Source: JADFUS01 sp964600025 (lineage in GTDB: Bacteria > Bacteroidota > Bacteroidia > Bacteroidales > Rikenellaceae). Taken from it: 14,285 bases of DNA. The stretch covers positions 1-14,285 of the forward strand of contig CAZRHJ010000046.1 in assembly GCA_964600025.1 (NCBI GenBank), given 5' to 3'. The number at the start of each line of letters is the position of its first letter. Position 1 is the first letter of the stretch. The notes below the pieces were generated by a model that was given only the letters and a program-made list of their open reading frames with translations, ran no database searches and was not told the origin of the DNA. Of the stretch, positions 5,857-12,923 are shown piece by piece. A program made the translations under genes and the position numbers.

Positions 5857-7410
5857 TTATTTCTTAGGTTCAAGCACAATAAATGGAACTATCATCTCTT
5901 CCATCGAAACTCCTCCGTGTTGAAATGTCCTACTATAATATTTCACGTAGTGATTATAGTTGTTTGGATAGGCAATAAAGTCATTGTTACAAGCAAAAAT
6001 ATATGTCGAAGACAGATTTGATTTTGGTAAAGCAACTGCCTCTGGATTTGTTATTTCAAAAACATCTTTTGGATTGTAATTTAAGTTTCTACCAGTTTTG
6101 TAACGAAGATTTGTTGTAATATCTCTTTCTCCTATCACTTTTACCGCATTATTTACTTGAATTGTGCCGTGGTCAGAAGTAATAATTACTGTTTTGCCCA
6201 TTGCCGAGAAATTCTGTATCATTGTGTAAAGTTCAGAATGTTCAAACCAAGACGCTGTTAGCGAACGGAACGAACCCTCGTCGTCTGCCAATTCTCTAAT
6301 CAATTCTGTGTCTGTACGAGCGTGAGATAGAATATCCAAGAAATTATAGATAATAACCGAAAAATCATTGTTTTTAAGACGTGAAAGATTATCCAACAGT
6401 TTGCGAGCATTTTCGGGTTTAATTAGCTTATTGAAAGAAGATTTATATTTTTTGCCAAAAGTGCTTAGCTGTCTATTCAAAAAATCTTCTTCGTATTTGT
6501 TTTTGCCGCCCTCCTCGTTGTCGTTCAACCATTTGTCTGGCAAAAGTTTGTCCATAGCCAGTGGAGTTAGACCCGAGAAAATAGCATTACGTGCATACTG
6601 TGTTGCAGTAGGCAGAATAGAACAGTAGAAATCTTCTTTTGCTATCATAAAATATTGTGTAAACTTGTTTCGTATAGACAACCACTGATCATAGCGGAAA
6701 TTATCTATCAACAAAAACACAACTTCCTTGCCTTCGTCAACTATTGGAAAAACTCTGTTACGCATAAGCGTGTGCGACAAAAGAGGTTTGTTTTCTGTTT
6801 TGTCGTTAAACCAATCCTGATAATTATTTTTTATGAATTTTACAAATTGGTTATTTGCCTCCGTTTTTTGATACTGCAAAATCTCTTTAACGCTATTGTC
6901 TGTTGAGTTAGACAGTTGAATATCCCAGCTTACAATTTTTTTGTAAATAGAAATCCATTCCTCAAAAGTTCTTGCATAGTTCATATCGTTAGATATTTGA
7001 TTGAATGCAGAACGATAGTCAGAAGTGGTTACTTCGTCGTATAACTCTTGTTTGTGTACGTTTTTTTTGATAGACAAAAGTACTTGATTAGGGTTTACTG
7101 GTTTGATTAGGTAATCTGCAATTTCTGCCCCAACTGCACGGTTCATAATATTCTCTTCCTCACTTTTTGTAACCATAACAATAGGTGTAGTAGGAGAAAT
7201 CTCTTTTAGTTTTGGCAATGTTTCAAGTCCAGTCATACCCGGCATCATCTCGTCCAAAATAATCAAATCATAGTGATTTTGCGAAACTTGGTCGAGTGCA
7301 TCATAACCGTTATTACATTTGTCAATTTCGTAACCTTTATTTTGAAGAAATAGAATATGAGGCTTCAAAAGTTCAACCTCATCGTCTATCCATAGGATTT
7401 TTATATTCAT
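5857..7410 (-). CDS. porX: PorX-type response regulator with PglZ phosphodiesterase-like domain
   Basis: PorX regulates the type IX secretion system in Porphyromonas and Flavobacterium relatives. Residues 1-120 form a receiver domain with Asp9/Asp10, the phospho-acceptor Asp53 (ILDEMMPGMTGLE), Thr81 and Lys103 (LIKPVNP). A helical linker follows (about 120-210). Residues 215-517 form a PglZ/alkaline-phosphatase-type domain, with metal and active-site candidates in LLIDNFRYDQW (Asp236), LPTATQYARNAIFSG (Thr268/Thr270), FLDILSHARTD (Asp359, His363), TSDHG (Asp413, His414) and TFQHGGVSMEEM (His498). All key residues are kept, so both phosphorylation and the reported zinc-dependent cleavage of oligonucleotides are plausible. 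The length of 517 matches PorX. The gene is divergent from a kinase/regulator pair and converges on the thioesterase operon. I found no clear TAnnTTTG box upstream. Confidence 0.93.
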   Translation of the reverse strand: MNIKILWIDDEVELLKPHILFLQNKGYEIDKCNNGYDALDQVSQNHYDLIILDEMMPGMTGLETLPKLKEISPTTPIVMVTKSEEENIMNRAVGAEIADYLIKPVNPNQVLLSIKKNVHKQELYDEVTTSDYRSAFNQISNDMNYARTFEEWISIYKKIVSWDIQLSNSTDNSVKEILQYQKTEANNQFVKFIKNNYQDWFNDKTENKPLLSHTLMRNRVFPIVDEGKEVVFLLIDNFRYDQWLSIRNKFTQYFMIAKEDFYCSILPTATQYARNAIFSGLTPLAMDKLLPDKWLNDNEEGGKNKYEEDFLNRQLSTFGKKYKSSFNKLIKPENARKLLDNLSRLKNNDFSVIIYNFLDILSHARTDTELIRELADDEGSFRSLTASWFEHSELYTMIQNFSAMGKTVIITSDHGTIQVNNAVKVIGERDITTNLRYKTGRNLNYNPKDVFEITNPEAVALPKSNLSSTYIFACNNDFIAYPNNYNHYVKYYSRTFQHGGVSMEEMIVPFIVLEPKK

Positions 7411-7494
7411 AGTCTAAGTTTTTACGGAGTAATTGTATATATTGCTAACTAACAGTGCAATTAATTTATTATGTACTAAGGCATAAATGTAGCT

Positions 7495-7531
7495 AAAAAA
7501 ACTGTATTATACAAAAAAAACTGTATATTTG
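7495..7531 (+). promoter_or_regulatory. Predicted promoter of the kinase/regulator operon with repeated sites
   Basis: TATATTTG at 7524-7531 fits the -7 box. Just upstream, a 13-bp sequence (seven A then CTGTAT) occurs twice, at 7495-7507 and 7514-7526, with a 19-base period. The second copy overlaps the -7 box. Between them lies the dyad TGTA-tta-TACA (7503-7513). A -33 TTTG is not evident. The repeats look like regulator binding sites. Confidence 0.5.
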
Positions 7532-7556
7532 CAGTAGAATAAATTTTGAATAAGAA

Positions 7557-8495
7557 ATGGTTCTACAAATACTCCTATTTATAGCACTTATTGCACAGAT
7601 AGTTGCTGCTATTACGGCTATTCGTTTGGCAACAAGGACAAAATTCAATGCAGCGTGGATTTTATTCTTTTTGGCAATAGTGTTATTGTCTTATCAGCTT
7701 ATCGGCGAAATATTTAAGGTTATCCAAGAAAAACCACTTTCATACAAGCCTTTTGCTCTGTGGAGTACTGTAATTCTTTCGCTTTGTGTGGCAATAGGAA
7801 TTTTCTATACTCGCAAGATAATTGACTATATCGAAACAATCAATCGCCAACGAACACTTACGGAACGCAGACTACTAAACACAATTATACTTACGGAGGA
7901 GAAAGAACGTCAGCGATTTTCAAAGGATCTTCACGACGGCTTAGGCCCATTGCTTTCGAGTGCAAAAATGTCTTTGTCAGTGCTAAATTCTATCGAAAAG
8001 GACAAACAATCCAAAGAAATAATTGACAATACTGCCTATGTAATAAACGAGGCTATCAAAGGACTAAAAGATGTGTCTAATAATATTAGTCCAACTATTC
8101 TTCTGAATTTTGGGCTTTCGAGAGCAATGAATAACTTTGTATCAAAACTCACTTTGCCAGAGACTATGAATATAGATTTTTCGAGCAATGTAAAAGAAAA
8201 ACGATTTGACTCAAATGTAGAAACTGTATTTTACAGGGTGGGTTGTGAGATGATAAATAATGCAATTCGCCATTCAGAAGCCAAAAATATCTTCGTGTCG
8301 ATAGAATTGTGGGGACACAAACTGTTAATGAAAGTGCAAGATGATGGAATAGGTATCCCTATTGAGAAATTTGAAGATGAAGGAATGGGAATGGGATTAA
8401 AAAATATTGTTTCTCGTATTAATTCGCTTGATGGAACCGTGGAATTTGCCGAAACTGAAATCGGTACAAAAATAATTGTAAAAGTAATAGTGTAG
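7557..8495 (+). CDS. Sensor histidine kinase, NarX/NreB (HisKA_3) type
   Basis: A membrane kinase that phosphorylates the regulator encoded just downstream. Three hydrophobic segments occupy about residues 2-22, 33-54 and 67-85, with little extracytoplasmic sequence between them, so no separate sensing domain is visible and the signal may be sensed in or at the membrane. A short coiled linker leads to the HisKA_3 box EKERQRFSKDLHDGLGPLLS (115-134), with His126 as the phosphorylation site. The ATPase domain shows an N box (EMINNAIRHS, 231-240), a G1 box DDGIGIP (262-268) and a G2 box GMGMGL (276-281). The total is 312 residues. An in-frame TAA two codons upstream fixes the start region at 7557. 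The regulator gene starts two bases after the stop. Confidence 0.93.
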   Translation: MVLQILLFIALIAQIVAAITAIRLATRTKFNAAWILFFLAIVLLSYQLIGEIFKVIQEKPLSYKPFALWSTVILSLCVAIGIFYTRKIIDYIETINRQRTLTERRLLNTIILTEEKERQRFSKDLHDGLGPLLSSAKMSLSVLNSIEKDKQSKEIIDNTAYVINEAIKGLKDVSNNISPTILLNFGLSRAMNNFVSKLTLPETMNIDFSSNVKEKRFDSNVETVFYRVGCEMINNAIRHSEAKNIFVSIELWGHKLLMKVQDDGIGIPIEKFEDEGMGMGLKNIVSRINSLDGTVEFAETEIGTKIIVKVIV

Positions 8496-8497
8496 TT

Positions 8498-9151
8498 ATG
8501 GAATATAAAAAAGTAGTACTGGCAGACGACCATACATTGTTTCGCAATGGACTTAAATTCTTGATAAACAGTAAAGAAGATTTTAAAGTTTGTTGTGAAG
8601 TATCGAATGGTGTTGAATTACTTGCTGAACTCGAAAAAGAATCTTATGATATTGTTCTTTTGGATATATCTATGCCAGAAATGGACGGATTCGAAGCTGC
8701 TGCCATAATCAAAGAAAAATATCCAAACTTGCCAATTATAACACTTTCGATGTTTGGCGAAGAGGAATATTATTTTAAAATGGTCGGAATAGGAGTTAAA
8801 GGATTTTTATTGAAAAATTCGGATTTTGAGGAGGTATACAATGCTCTTGTAACTGTAAGTGCTGGTGGCACATATTTCTCACAAGAATTATTAGTTAATT
8901 TGGTTAATAATTTTCAATATGCAGCAACTAATACAGAAGATGATGAGGGGGAAAATTCTTTGTCGGATAGAGAAAAAGAAATCTTGGTATTGATATGCAA
9001 AGGGTTATCTAACAAAGAAATTGGGGAGAAACTTTTTATCTCAAAACGAACTGTCGATAAACACCGTGCAAATATTCTGACAAAGACAAATTGTAAAAAC
9101 ACTGCCAACTTAGTTGTTTATGCAATTACTAATAATATAGTGGTATTATAA
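8498..9151 (+). CDS. LuxR/NarL-family response regulator
   Basis: A DNA-binding transcription regulator and the partner of the kinase at 7557. Residues 1-120 form the receiver domain: Asp10 and Asp11 (LADDH), the phospho-acceptor Asp56 (VLLDISMPEMDG), and a C-terminal LLKNSDFEEV block with the conserved Lys. Residues 150-217 form a NarL-type helix-turn-helix: LSDREKEILVLICKGLSN, then KEIGEKLFISKRTVDKHRANI as turn and recognition helix. The length of 217 is typical. The two-base gap from the kinase shows co-transcription. Targets are unknown. Dyads in the operon's own promoter (7503-7513) would suit autoregulation, since NarL-type proteins bind such sites as dimers. That is inference. Confidence 0.94.
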   Translation: MEYKKVVLADDHTLFRNGLKFLINSKEDFKVCCEVSNGVELLAELEKESYDIVLLDISMPEMDGFEAAAIIKEKYPNLPIITLSMFGEEEYYFKMVGIGVKGFLLKNSDFEEVYNALVTVSAGGTYFSQELLVNLVNNFQYAATNTEDDEGENSLSDREKEILVLICKGLSNKEIGEKLFISKRTVDKHRANILTKTNCKNTANLVVYAITNNIVVL

Positions 9152-9249
9152 TTTTTGTGTATTTTTCGGAAACTTTTTTTATACTTATCTTGGTAAAATT
9201 TTCTTTATAAGTATAACAATTTGCTGTAAGTGAATTATATTTTCACAAA

Positions 9250-9283
9250 TTGTTGTAAAATCGAAAAACAGACACTAAATTTG
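9250..9283 (+). promoter_or_regulatory. Predicted promoter of frdCAB
   Basis: TAAATTTG at 9276-9283 fits the -7 box. Two overlapping TTG elements at 9250-9255 supply the -33 element with a 20-base spacer. The -7 box is 50 bases before the frdC start. A 9-bp dyad, AACAATTTG (9215-9223) with CAAATTGTT (9246-9254), covers the -33 element and may be an operator. Confidence 0.65.
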
Positions 9284-9333
9284 CAAAGGTTACAAAATAG
9301 ATTTAGAACTAATTATATTTAAATTAATAAACT

Positions 9334-9987
9334 ATGAGCAACATTTTCAGTTCTTCTATCGGGAAGAAATTACTAATGAGTTTATCAGGATTATTCTTGG
9401 TAATCTTCTTGTTGGTTCATCTAACTGCCAATTCTTGCATATTCTTTGGCGAAGATGCATTCAACACAGCGTGTGCTGTAATGAGCTATATGGGACCTAT
9501 TGTTCCTATCTTAGCAGCAGGTTTTTTGGTTCACATTGCTTATGCGTTTATTCTTACATTGAAGAATAACAACGCTCGTCCTGTGAAATACAAAAGACAC
9601 GAACAATCAAACACATCTACTTGGGAATCTCGTAATATGTTTGTATTGGGATTAATCGTATTTGGTATCTTGATTATGCACCTTTCTGACTTCTGGGCAA
9701 AAATGCAGTTAGTAGAATGGATGGGTGGACACGTTGATAACCCATACGAGATTGTTAAAGCAAAACTTACAAACCCTATTTTCGCAGCTATTTATATAGT
9801 ATGGGTAATCGCTTTGTGGTTCCACTTGCGTCACGGTTTCTGGTCAGCATTCCAGTCAGTAGGTTTGAGCAATCAAATCTGGATTAAACGTTGGAAATGT
9901 GTAGCTAAGGTATATGCTGCTTTGGTTGCTATTGTTTTCATCGCTATTCCTATTTTCTTTATTGTAAAATACGGCTGTGGTTGTTAA
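9334..9987 (+). CDS. frdC: Fumarate reductase/succinate dehydrogenase, cytochrome b subunit
   Basis: The membrane anchor of complex II, carrying two haems b and the quinone site, and passing electrons between menaquinol and FrdB. The 217-residue protein has five hydrophobic segments, at about 12-34, 53-76, 101-122, 147-168 and 190-212, which is the single-anchor diheme (type B) layout also found in Wolinella. Histidines in the helices are His29 (LLVHLTAN), His67 (FLVHIAY), His116 (IMHLSDF) and His164/His167 (WFHLRHGFWS). Four of these are the likely haem ligands. The protein ends in the unusual sequence GCGC. It is first in a frdC-frdA-frdB order, 37 bases ahead of frdA. Direction cannot be told from the sequence; in anaerobic Bacteroidales it normally works as a fumarate reductase, so sdhC is an equal name. 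Confidence 0.93.
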   Translation: MSNIFSSSIGKKLLMSLSGLFLVIFLLVHLTANSCIFFGEDAFNTACAVMSYMGPIVPILAAGFLVHIAYAFILTLKNNNARPVKYKRHEQSNTSTWESRNMFVLGLIVFGILIMHLSDFWAKMQLVEWMGGHVDNPYEIVKAKLTNPIFAAIYIVWVIALWFHLRHGFWSAFQSVGLSNQIWIKRWKCVAKVYAALVAIVFIAIPIFFIVKYGCGC

Positions 9988-10024
9988 TCACACATTTTTT
10001 ACTAATTATTAAAACATAATTAAT

Positions 10025-11965
10025 ATGAGTTTAGAATCAAAAATTCCAGCAGGGCCATTAGCCGAAAAATGGAGTAAACATAAAGCCGATATTAAAGTAG
10101 TTAGCCCTGCTAACAAACGTAAATTGGATATTATTGTAGTTGGTACAGGTTTGGCTGGTGCTTCTGCAGCTGCTTCACTTGGTGAGCTTGGCTACAATGT
10201 TAAAATTTTCTGCATCTCTGACTCTCCACGTCGTGCACACTCTATTGCTGCACAGGGAGGTATCAATGCTGCTAAAAACTATCAAAACGATAATGACTCT
10301 GTTTATCGTTTGTTCTATGATACTATCAAAGGTGGCGACTATCGTGCACGTGAGGCAAACGTTTATCGTTTGGCTGAGGTGTCTAACGCTATTATCGACC
10401 AATGTGTTGCACAAGGTGTTCCTTTTGCACGTGATTACGGTGGTTTGCTTGACAACCGTTCATTTGGTGGTGCTCAGGTATCTCGTACTTTCTATGCACG
10501 TGGTCAAACTGGACAACAGCTTTTGTTAGGTGCTTACGCTGCTCTAAACCGTTCTATCCACAAAGGTAACGTTAAATGTTACACTCGTACTGAGATGTTG
10601 GATTTGGTTATGATTGACGGCAAAGCTCGTGGTATCATTACTCGTAACTTAGTAACTGGTGAAATCGAACGTCACGGTGCTCACGCAGTATGTATTTGTA
10701 CTGGTGGTTATGGTAACGTGTTCTTCCTTTCTACAAATGCAATGAACTCTAATGGTTCAGCAGAGTTGCAAGTTTACAAAAAAGGTGCTAAATGGGGTAA
10801 CCCTTGTTTCACTCAGATTCACCCAACTTGTATCCCAGTTCACGGTACTCAACAATCAAAACTAACTTTGATGTCTGAGTCTTTGCGTAACGATGGTCGT
10901 ATTTGGGTTCCTAAGAAAAAAGAAGATGTTGATAAACTTCGTAGTGGTGCTATCAAAGCTTCTTCTATCAAAGAAGAGGACAGAGATTACTATTTGGAGC
11001 GTAGATACCCTGCATTCGGTAACCTTGTACCTCGTGACGTTGCTTCACGTGCTGCAAAAGAGCGTTGTGATGCTGGTTTTGGTGTAAACAAAGAAGGTTT
11101 AGCAGTATTCTTGGATTTCTCTGCTGCAATACAGCGTTTGGGCAAAAATGTTATCGAACAACGTTATGGTAACTTGTTCCAAATGTACGAGAAAATCGTT
11201 GACGTAAACCCTTACGAAGAGCCAATGATGATTTATCCAGCTGTTCACTATACTATGGGTGGTATTTGGGTTGATTACAACTTGATGACTACTATCCCAG
11301 GTCTTTACGCACTTGGTGAGGCTAACTTCTCTGACCACGGTGCAAACCGCTTGGGTGCATCTGCACTTATGCAAGGTTTGGCTGACGGTTACTTTGTTAT
11401 CCCTTACACAATCGGTGATTATCTTTCTCACGAAATTCAAACTCCTAAGATTGATACTAACCGTCCTGAGTTCGAAGAGGCTGAAAAAGCTATTAAAGCA
11501 AAAATCAATAAAATCTTCTCTATCAAAGGTAAACAATCTGTTGATGATATTCACAGAAAACTTGGTCTTTGTATGTGGGACAATGTTGGTATGGGTCGTA
11601 CAAAAGAATCTTTGGAAACTGCTGTTAAACAAATTGCAGAAATTAAAAAAGAATTCTGGTCTGATGTATTTGTACCTGGTGAGGCTAATGACTTCAACCA
11701 AGAGCTTGAAAAAGCACTTCGTTTGGCAGACTACTTAGAGATTGGTGCACTTATGGCACGTGACGGTATCAACCGTAATGAGTCTTGTGGTGGACACTTC
11801 CGTTTGGAATACCAAACTCCTGAGGGAGAAGCACTTCGTGATGACGAACACTACAAATATGTATCTGTTTGGACTTACACTGGCGAGGACAACGAACCAA
11901 CAATGGAAAAAGAAGAGCTTAATTTTGAATATATCAAAGTTGCACAACGTAACTATAAAGAGTAA
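10025..11965 (+). CDS. frdA: Fumarate reductase/succinate dehydrogenase, flavoprotein subunit
   Basis: The catalytic subunit interconverts fumarate and succinate on the cytoplasmic face of the membrane. The 646 residues include the FAD-binding GTGLAG (40-45) after an IIVV strand, and SPRRAHSIAAQGGINAA with His72, the expected site of covalent FAD attachment. RDYGGLLDNRSFGGAQVSR and ARGQTGQQLLLG follow, as in the family. Substrate-site residues are expected in HYTMGGIWVDY and in the GANRLGASALMQGLADG block. The C-terminal part (RDGINRNESCGGHFRLEY) is also typical. The protein lies within the long group used by Bacteroidota and epsilonproteobacteria. Arginine is mostly CGT and glycine mostly GGT, unlike neighbouring genes, which indicates high expression. 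The ATG at 10025 follows an A/T-only leader. frdB starts 12 bases after the stop. Confidence 0.97.
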   Translation: MSLESKIPAGPLAEKWSKHKADIKVVSPANKRKLDIIVVGTGLAGASAAASLGELGYNVKIFCISDSPRRAHSIAAQGGINAAKNYQNDNDSVYRLFYDTIKGGDYRAREANVYRLAEVSNAIIDQCVAQGVPFARDYGGLLDNRSFGGAQVSRTFYARGQTGQQLLLGAYAALNRSIHKGNVKCYTRTEMLDLVMIDGKARGIITRNLVTGEIERHGAHAVCICTGGYGNVFFLSTNAMNSNGSAELQVYKKGAKWGNPCFTQIHPTCIPVHGTQQSKLTLMSESLRNDGRIWVPKKKEDVDKLRSGAIKASSIKEEDRDYYLERRYPAFGNLVPRDVASRAAKERCDAGFGVNKEGLAVFLDFSAAIQRLGKNVIEQRYGNLFQMYEKIVDVNPYEEPMMIYPAVHYTMGGIWVDYNLMTTIPGLYALGEANFSDHGANRLGASALMQGLADGYFVIPYTIGDYLSHEIQTPKIDTNRPEFEEAEKAIKAKINKIFSIKGKQSVDDIHRKLGLCMWDNVGMGRTKESLETAVKQIAEIKKEFWSDVFVPGEANDFNQELEKALRLADYLEIGALMARDGINRNESCGGHFRLEYQTPEGEALRDDEHYKYVSVWTYTGEDNEPTMEKEELNFEYIKVAQRNYKE

Positions 11966-11977
11966 AAGGAAAGAATT

Positions 11978-12721
11978 ATGGATTTAACATTAAATATTTG
12001 GCGTCAAAAAAACGCACAAGATAAGGGATGTTTCAAAACCTATCAGGTAAAAGACATCTCTGAGGGTAGCTCTTTCTTGGAGATGCTTGACATCTTGAAC
12101 AACGAGCTTATTCACAAAGGCGAAGAGCCAGTTGCTTTTGACCACGACTGTCGTGAAGGTATTTGCGGTATGTGCTCATTGCATATTAACGGCCGTTCAC
12201 ACGGACCTGACGAAGATATTACTACTTGTCAGTTACATATGCGTAAGTTCAAAAATGGCGATACTATCACTATTGAGCCTTGGAGAAGTGCTGCATTCCC
12301 AGTTATTAAAGACTTGGTTGTAAACCGTAACGCTTTCGAAGAAATTCTTCGTGCTGGTGGTTTCATCAATGTAAATACTGGTGGTGTTCCAGATGCAAAC
12401 GCAATTCCTATTCCAAAAGCAGACGCAGACGACAGTATGGACGCTGCAAGCTGTATTGGTTGTGGTGCTTGTGTTGCTACTTGTAAAAACGGTTCTGCAA
12501 TGTTGTTTACTTCTGCAAGAGTATCTTCACTTGCTAAACTTCCACAAGGTAGAATTGAGGCCGCTCGTCGTGCTAAGGCAATGGTTGCTAAAATGGACGA
12601 ACTTGGTTTCGGTAGCTGTACAAACACTGGTGCTTGTGAGGCAGAATGTCCTAAGAGCGTTTCTATCTCTCACATTGCTCGTATGAACCGTGAGTTCCTA
12701 TGTGCAAAATTCCAAGACTAA
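11978..12721 (+). CDS. frdB: Fumarate reductase/succinate dehydrogenase, iron-sulfur subunit
   Basis: This subunit carries three iron-sulfur clusters that wire FrdA to the haems of FrdC. Cys58, Cys63, Cys66 (CREGICGMC) and Cys84 bind the [2Fe-2S] centre. CIGCGACVATC (159-169) together with Cys214, Cys220 and Cys224 (CEAECPKS) provide ligands for the [4Fe-4S] and [3Fe-4S] centres. By analogy Cys159, 162, 165 and 224 hold the first, and Cys169, 214 and 220 the second. All eleven cysteine ligands are present in the 247 residues. Unlike most starts here, the ATG is preceded by AGGAAAG at 11968-11974, the only fair Shine-Dalgarno-like sequence I noticed in the window. The gene is last in the operon, with a strong terminator 20 bases downstream. 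Confidence 0.96.
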   Translation: MDLTLNIWRQKNAQDKGCFKTYQVKDISEGSSFLEMLDILNNELIHKGEEPVAFDHDCREGICGMCSLHINGRSHGPDEDITTCQLHMRKFKNGDTITIEPWRSAAFPVIKDLVVNRNAFEEILRAGGFINVNTGGVPDANAIPIPKADADDSMDAASCIGCGACVATCKNGSAMLFTSARVSSLAKLPQGRIEAARRAKAMVAKMDELGFGSCTNTGACEAECPKSVSISHIARMNREFLCAKFQD

Positions 12722-12741
12722 TCTAATTAGACTATAATACT

Positions 12742-12770
12742 AAAAGGCGGTGAATTTCACCGCCTTTTTT
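12742..12770 (+). terminator. Rho-independent terminator of frdCAB
   Basis: A perfect 12-bp stem with a GC-rich core pairs 12742-12753 with 12757-12768 around the loop att, ending in six T (12765-12770). It is a strong intrinsic terminator. Confidence 0.92.
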
Positions 12771-12864
12771 ATGCTTTATTTTTACAAGACAGCAATGATT
12801 TTTATGTATGCCAAACAATTAGTATAAAAGATTATCTATGCCAATTTATATTTAAATTAATACT

Positions 12865-12900
12865 TATATTTGTTTAAAAATGTTTTTTATTGTAACTTTG
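12865..12900 (+). promoter_or_regulatory. Predicted promoter of the lipoprotein gene
   Basis: TAACTTTG at 12893-12900 is a -7 box, and TTTG at 12869-12872 is a -33 element with a 20-base spacer, close to the Bacteroidota consensus. The -33 element is itself the end of TATATTTG (12865-12872), a second possible -7 box, so a nested upstream promoter is possible. The proximal box is 23 bases before the ATG at 12924. Confidence 0.65.
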
Positions 12901-12923
12901 CAGTCTAAATATTTATTTTTATT

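Noticed and set aside
9230..9246. CRP/FNR-like site GTGA...TCAC before frdCAB
   Set aside because: The half-sites are nine bases apart, not the six needed for a CRP-type site, so the resemblance is probably chance.
10140..10529. Plus-strand alternative frame within frdA
   Set aside because: It is an out-of-frame shadow rich in Val and Leu produced by GTT/CTT-rich sequence, inside a confirmed gene.
11099..11701. A 200-codon open frame on the minus strand, opposite frdA
   Set aside because: The opposite strand is a complete, well-conserved frdA. The frame encodes no recognisable motif and comes from the codon bias of frdA.
12229..12627. A 132-codon minus-strand frame opposite frdB
   Set aside because: It overlaps the conserved cysteine clusters of frdB, lacks any family signal and has no promoter or start context.
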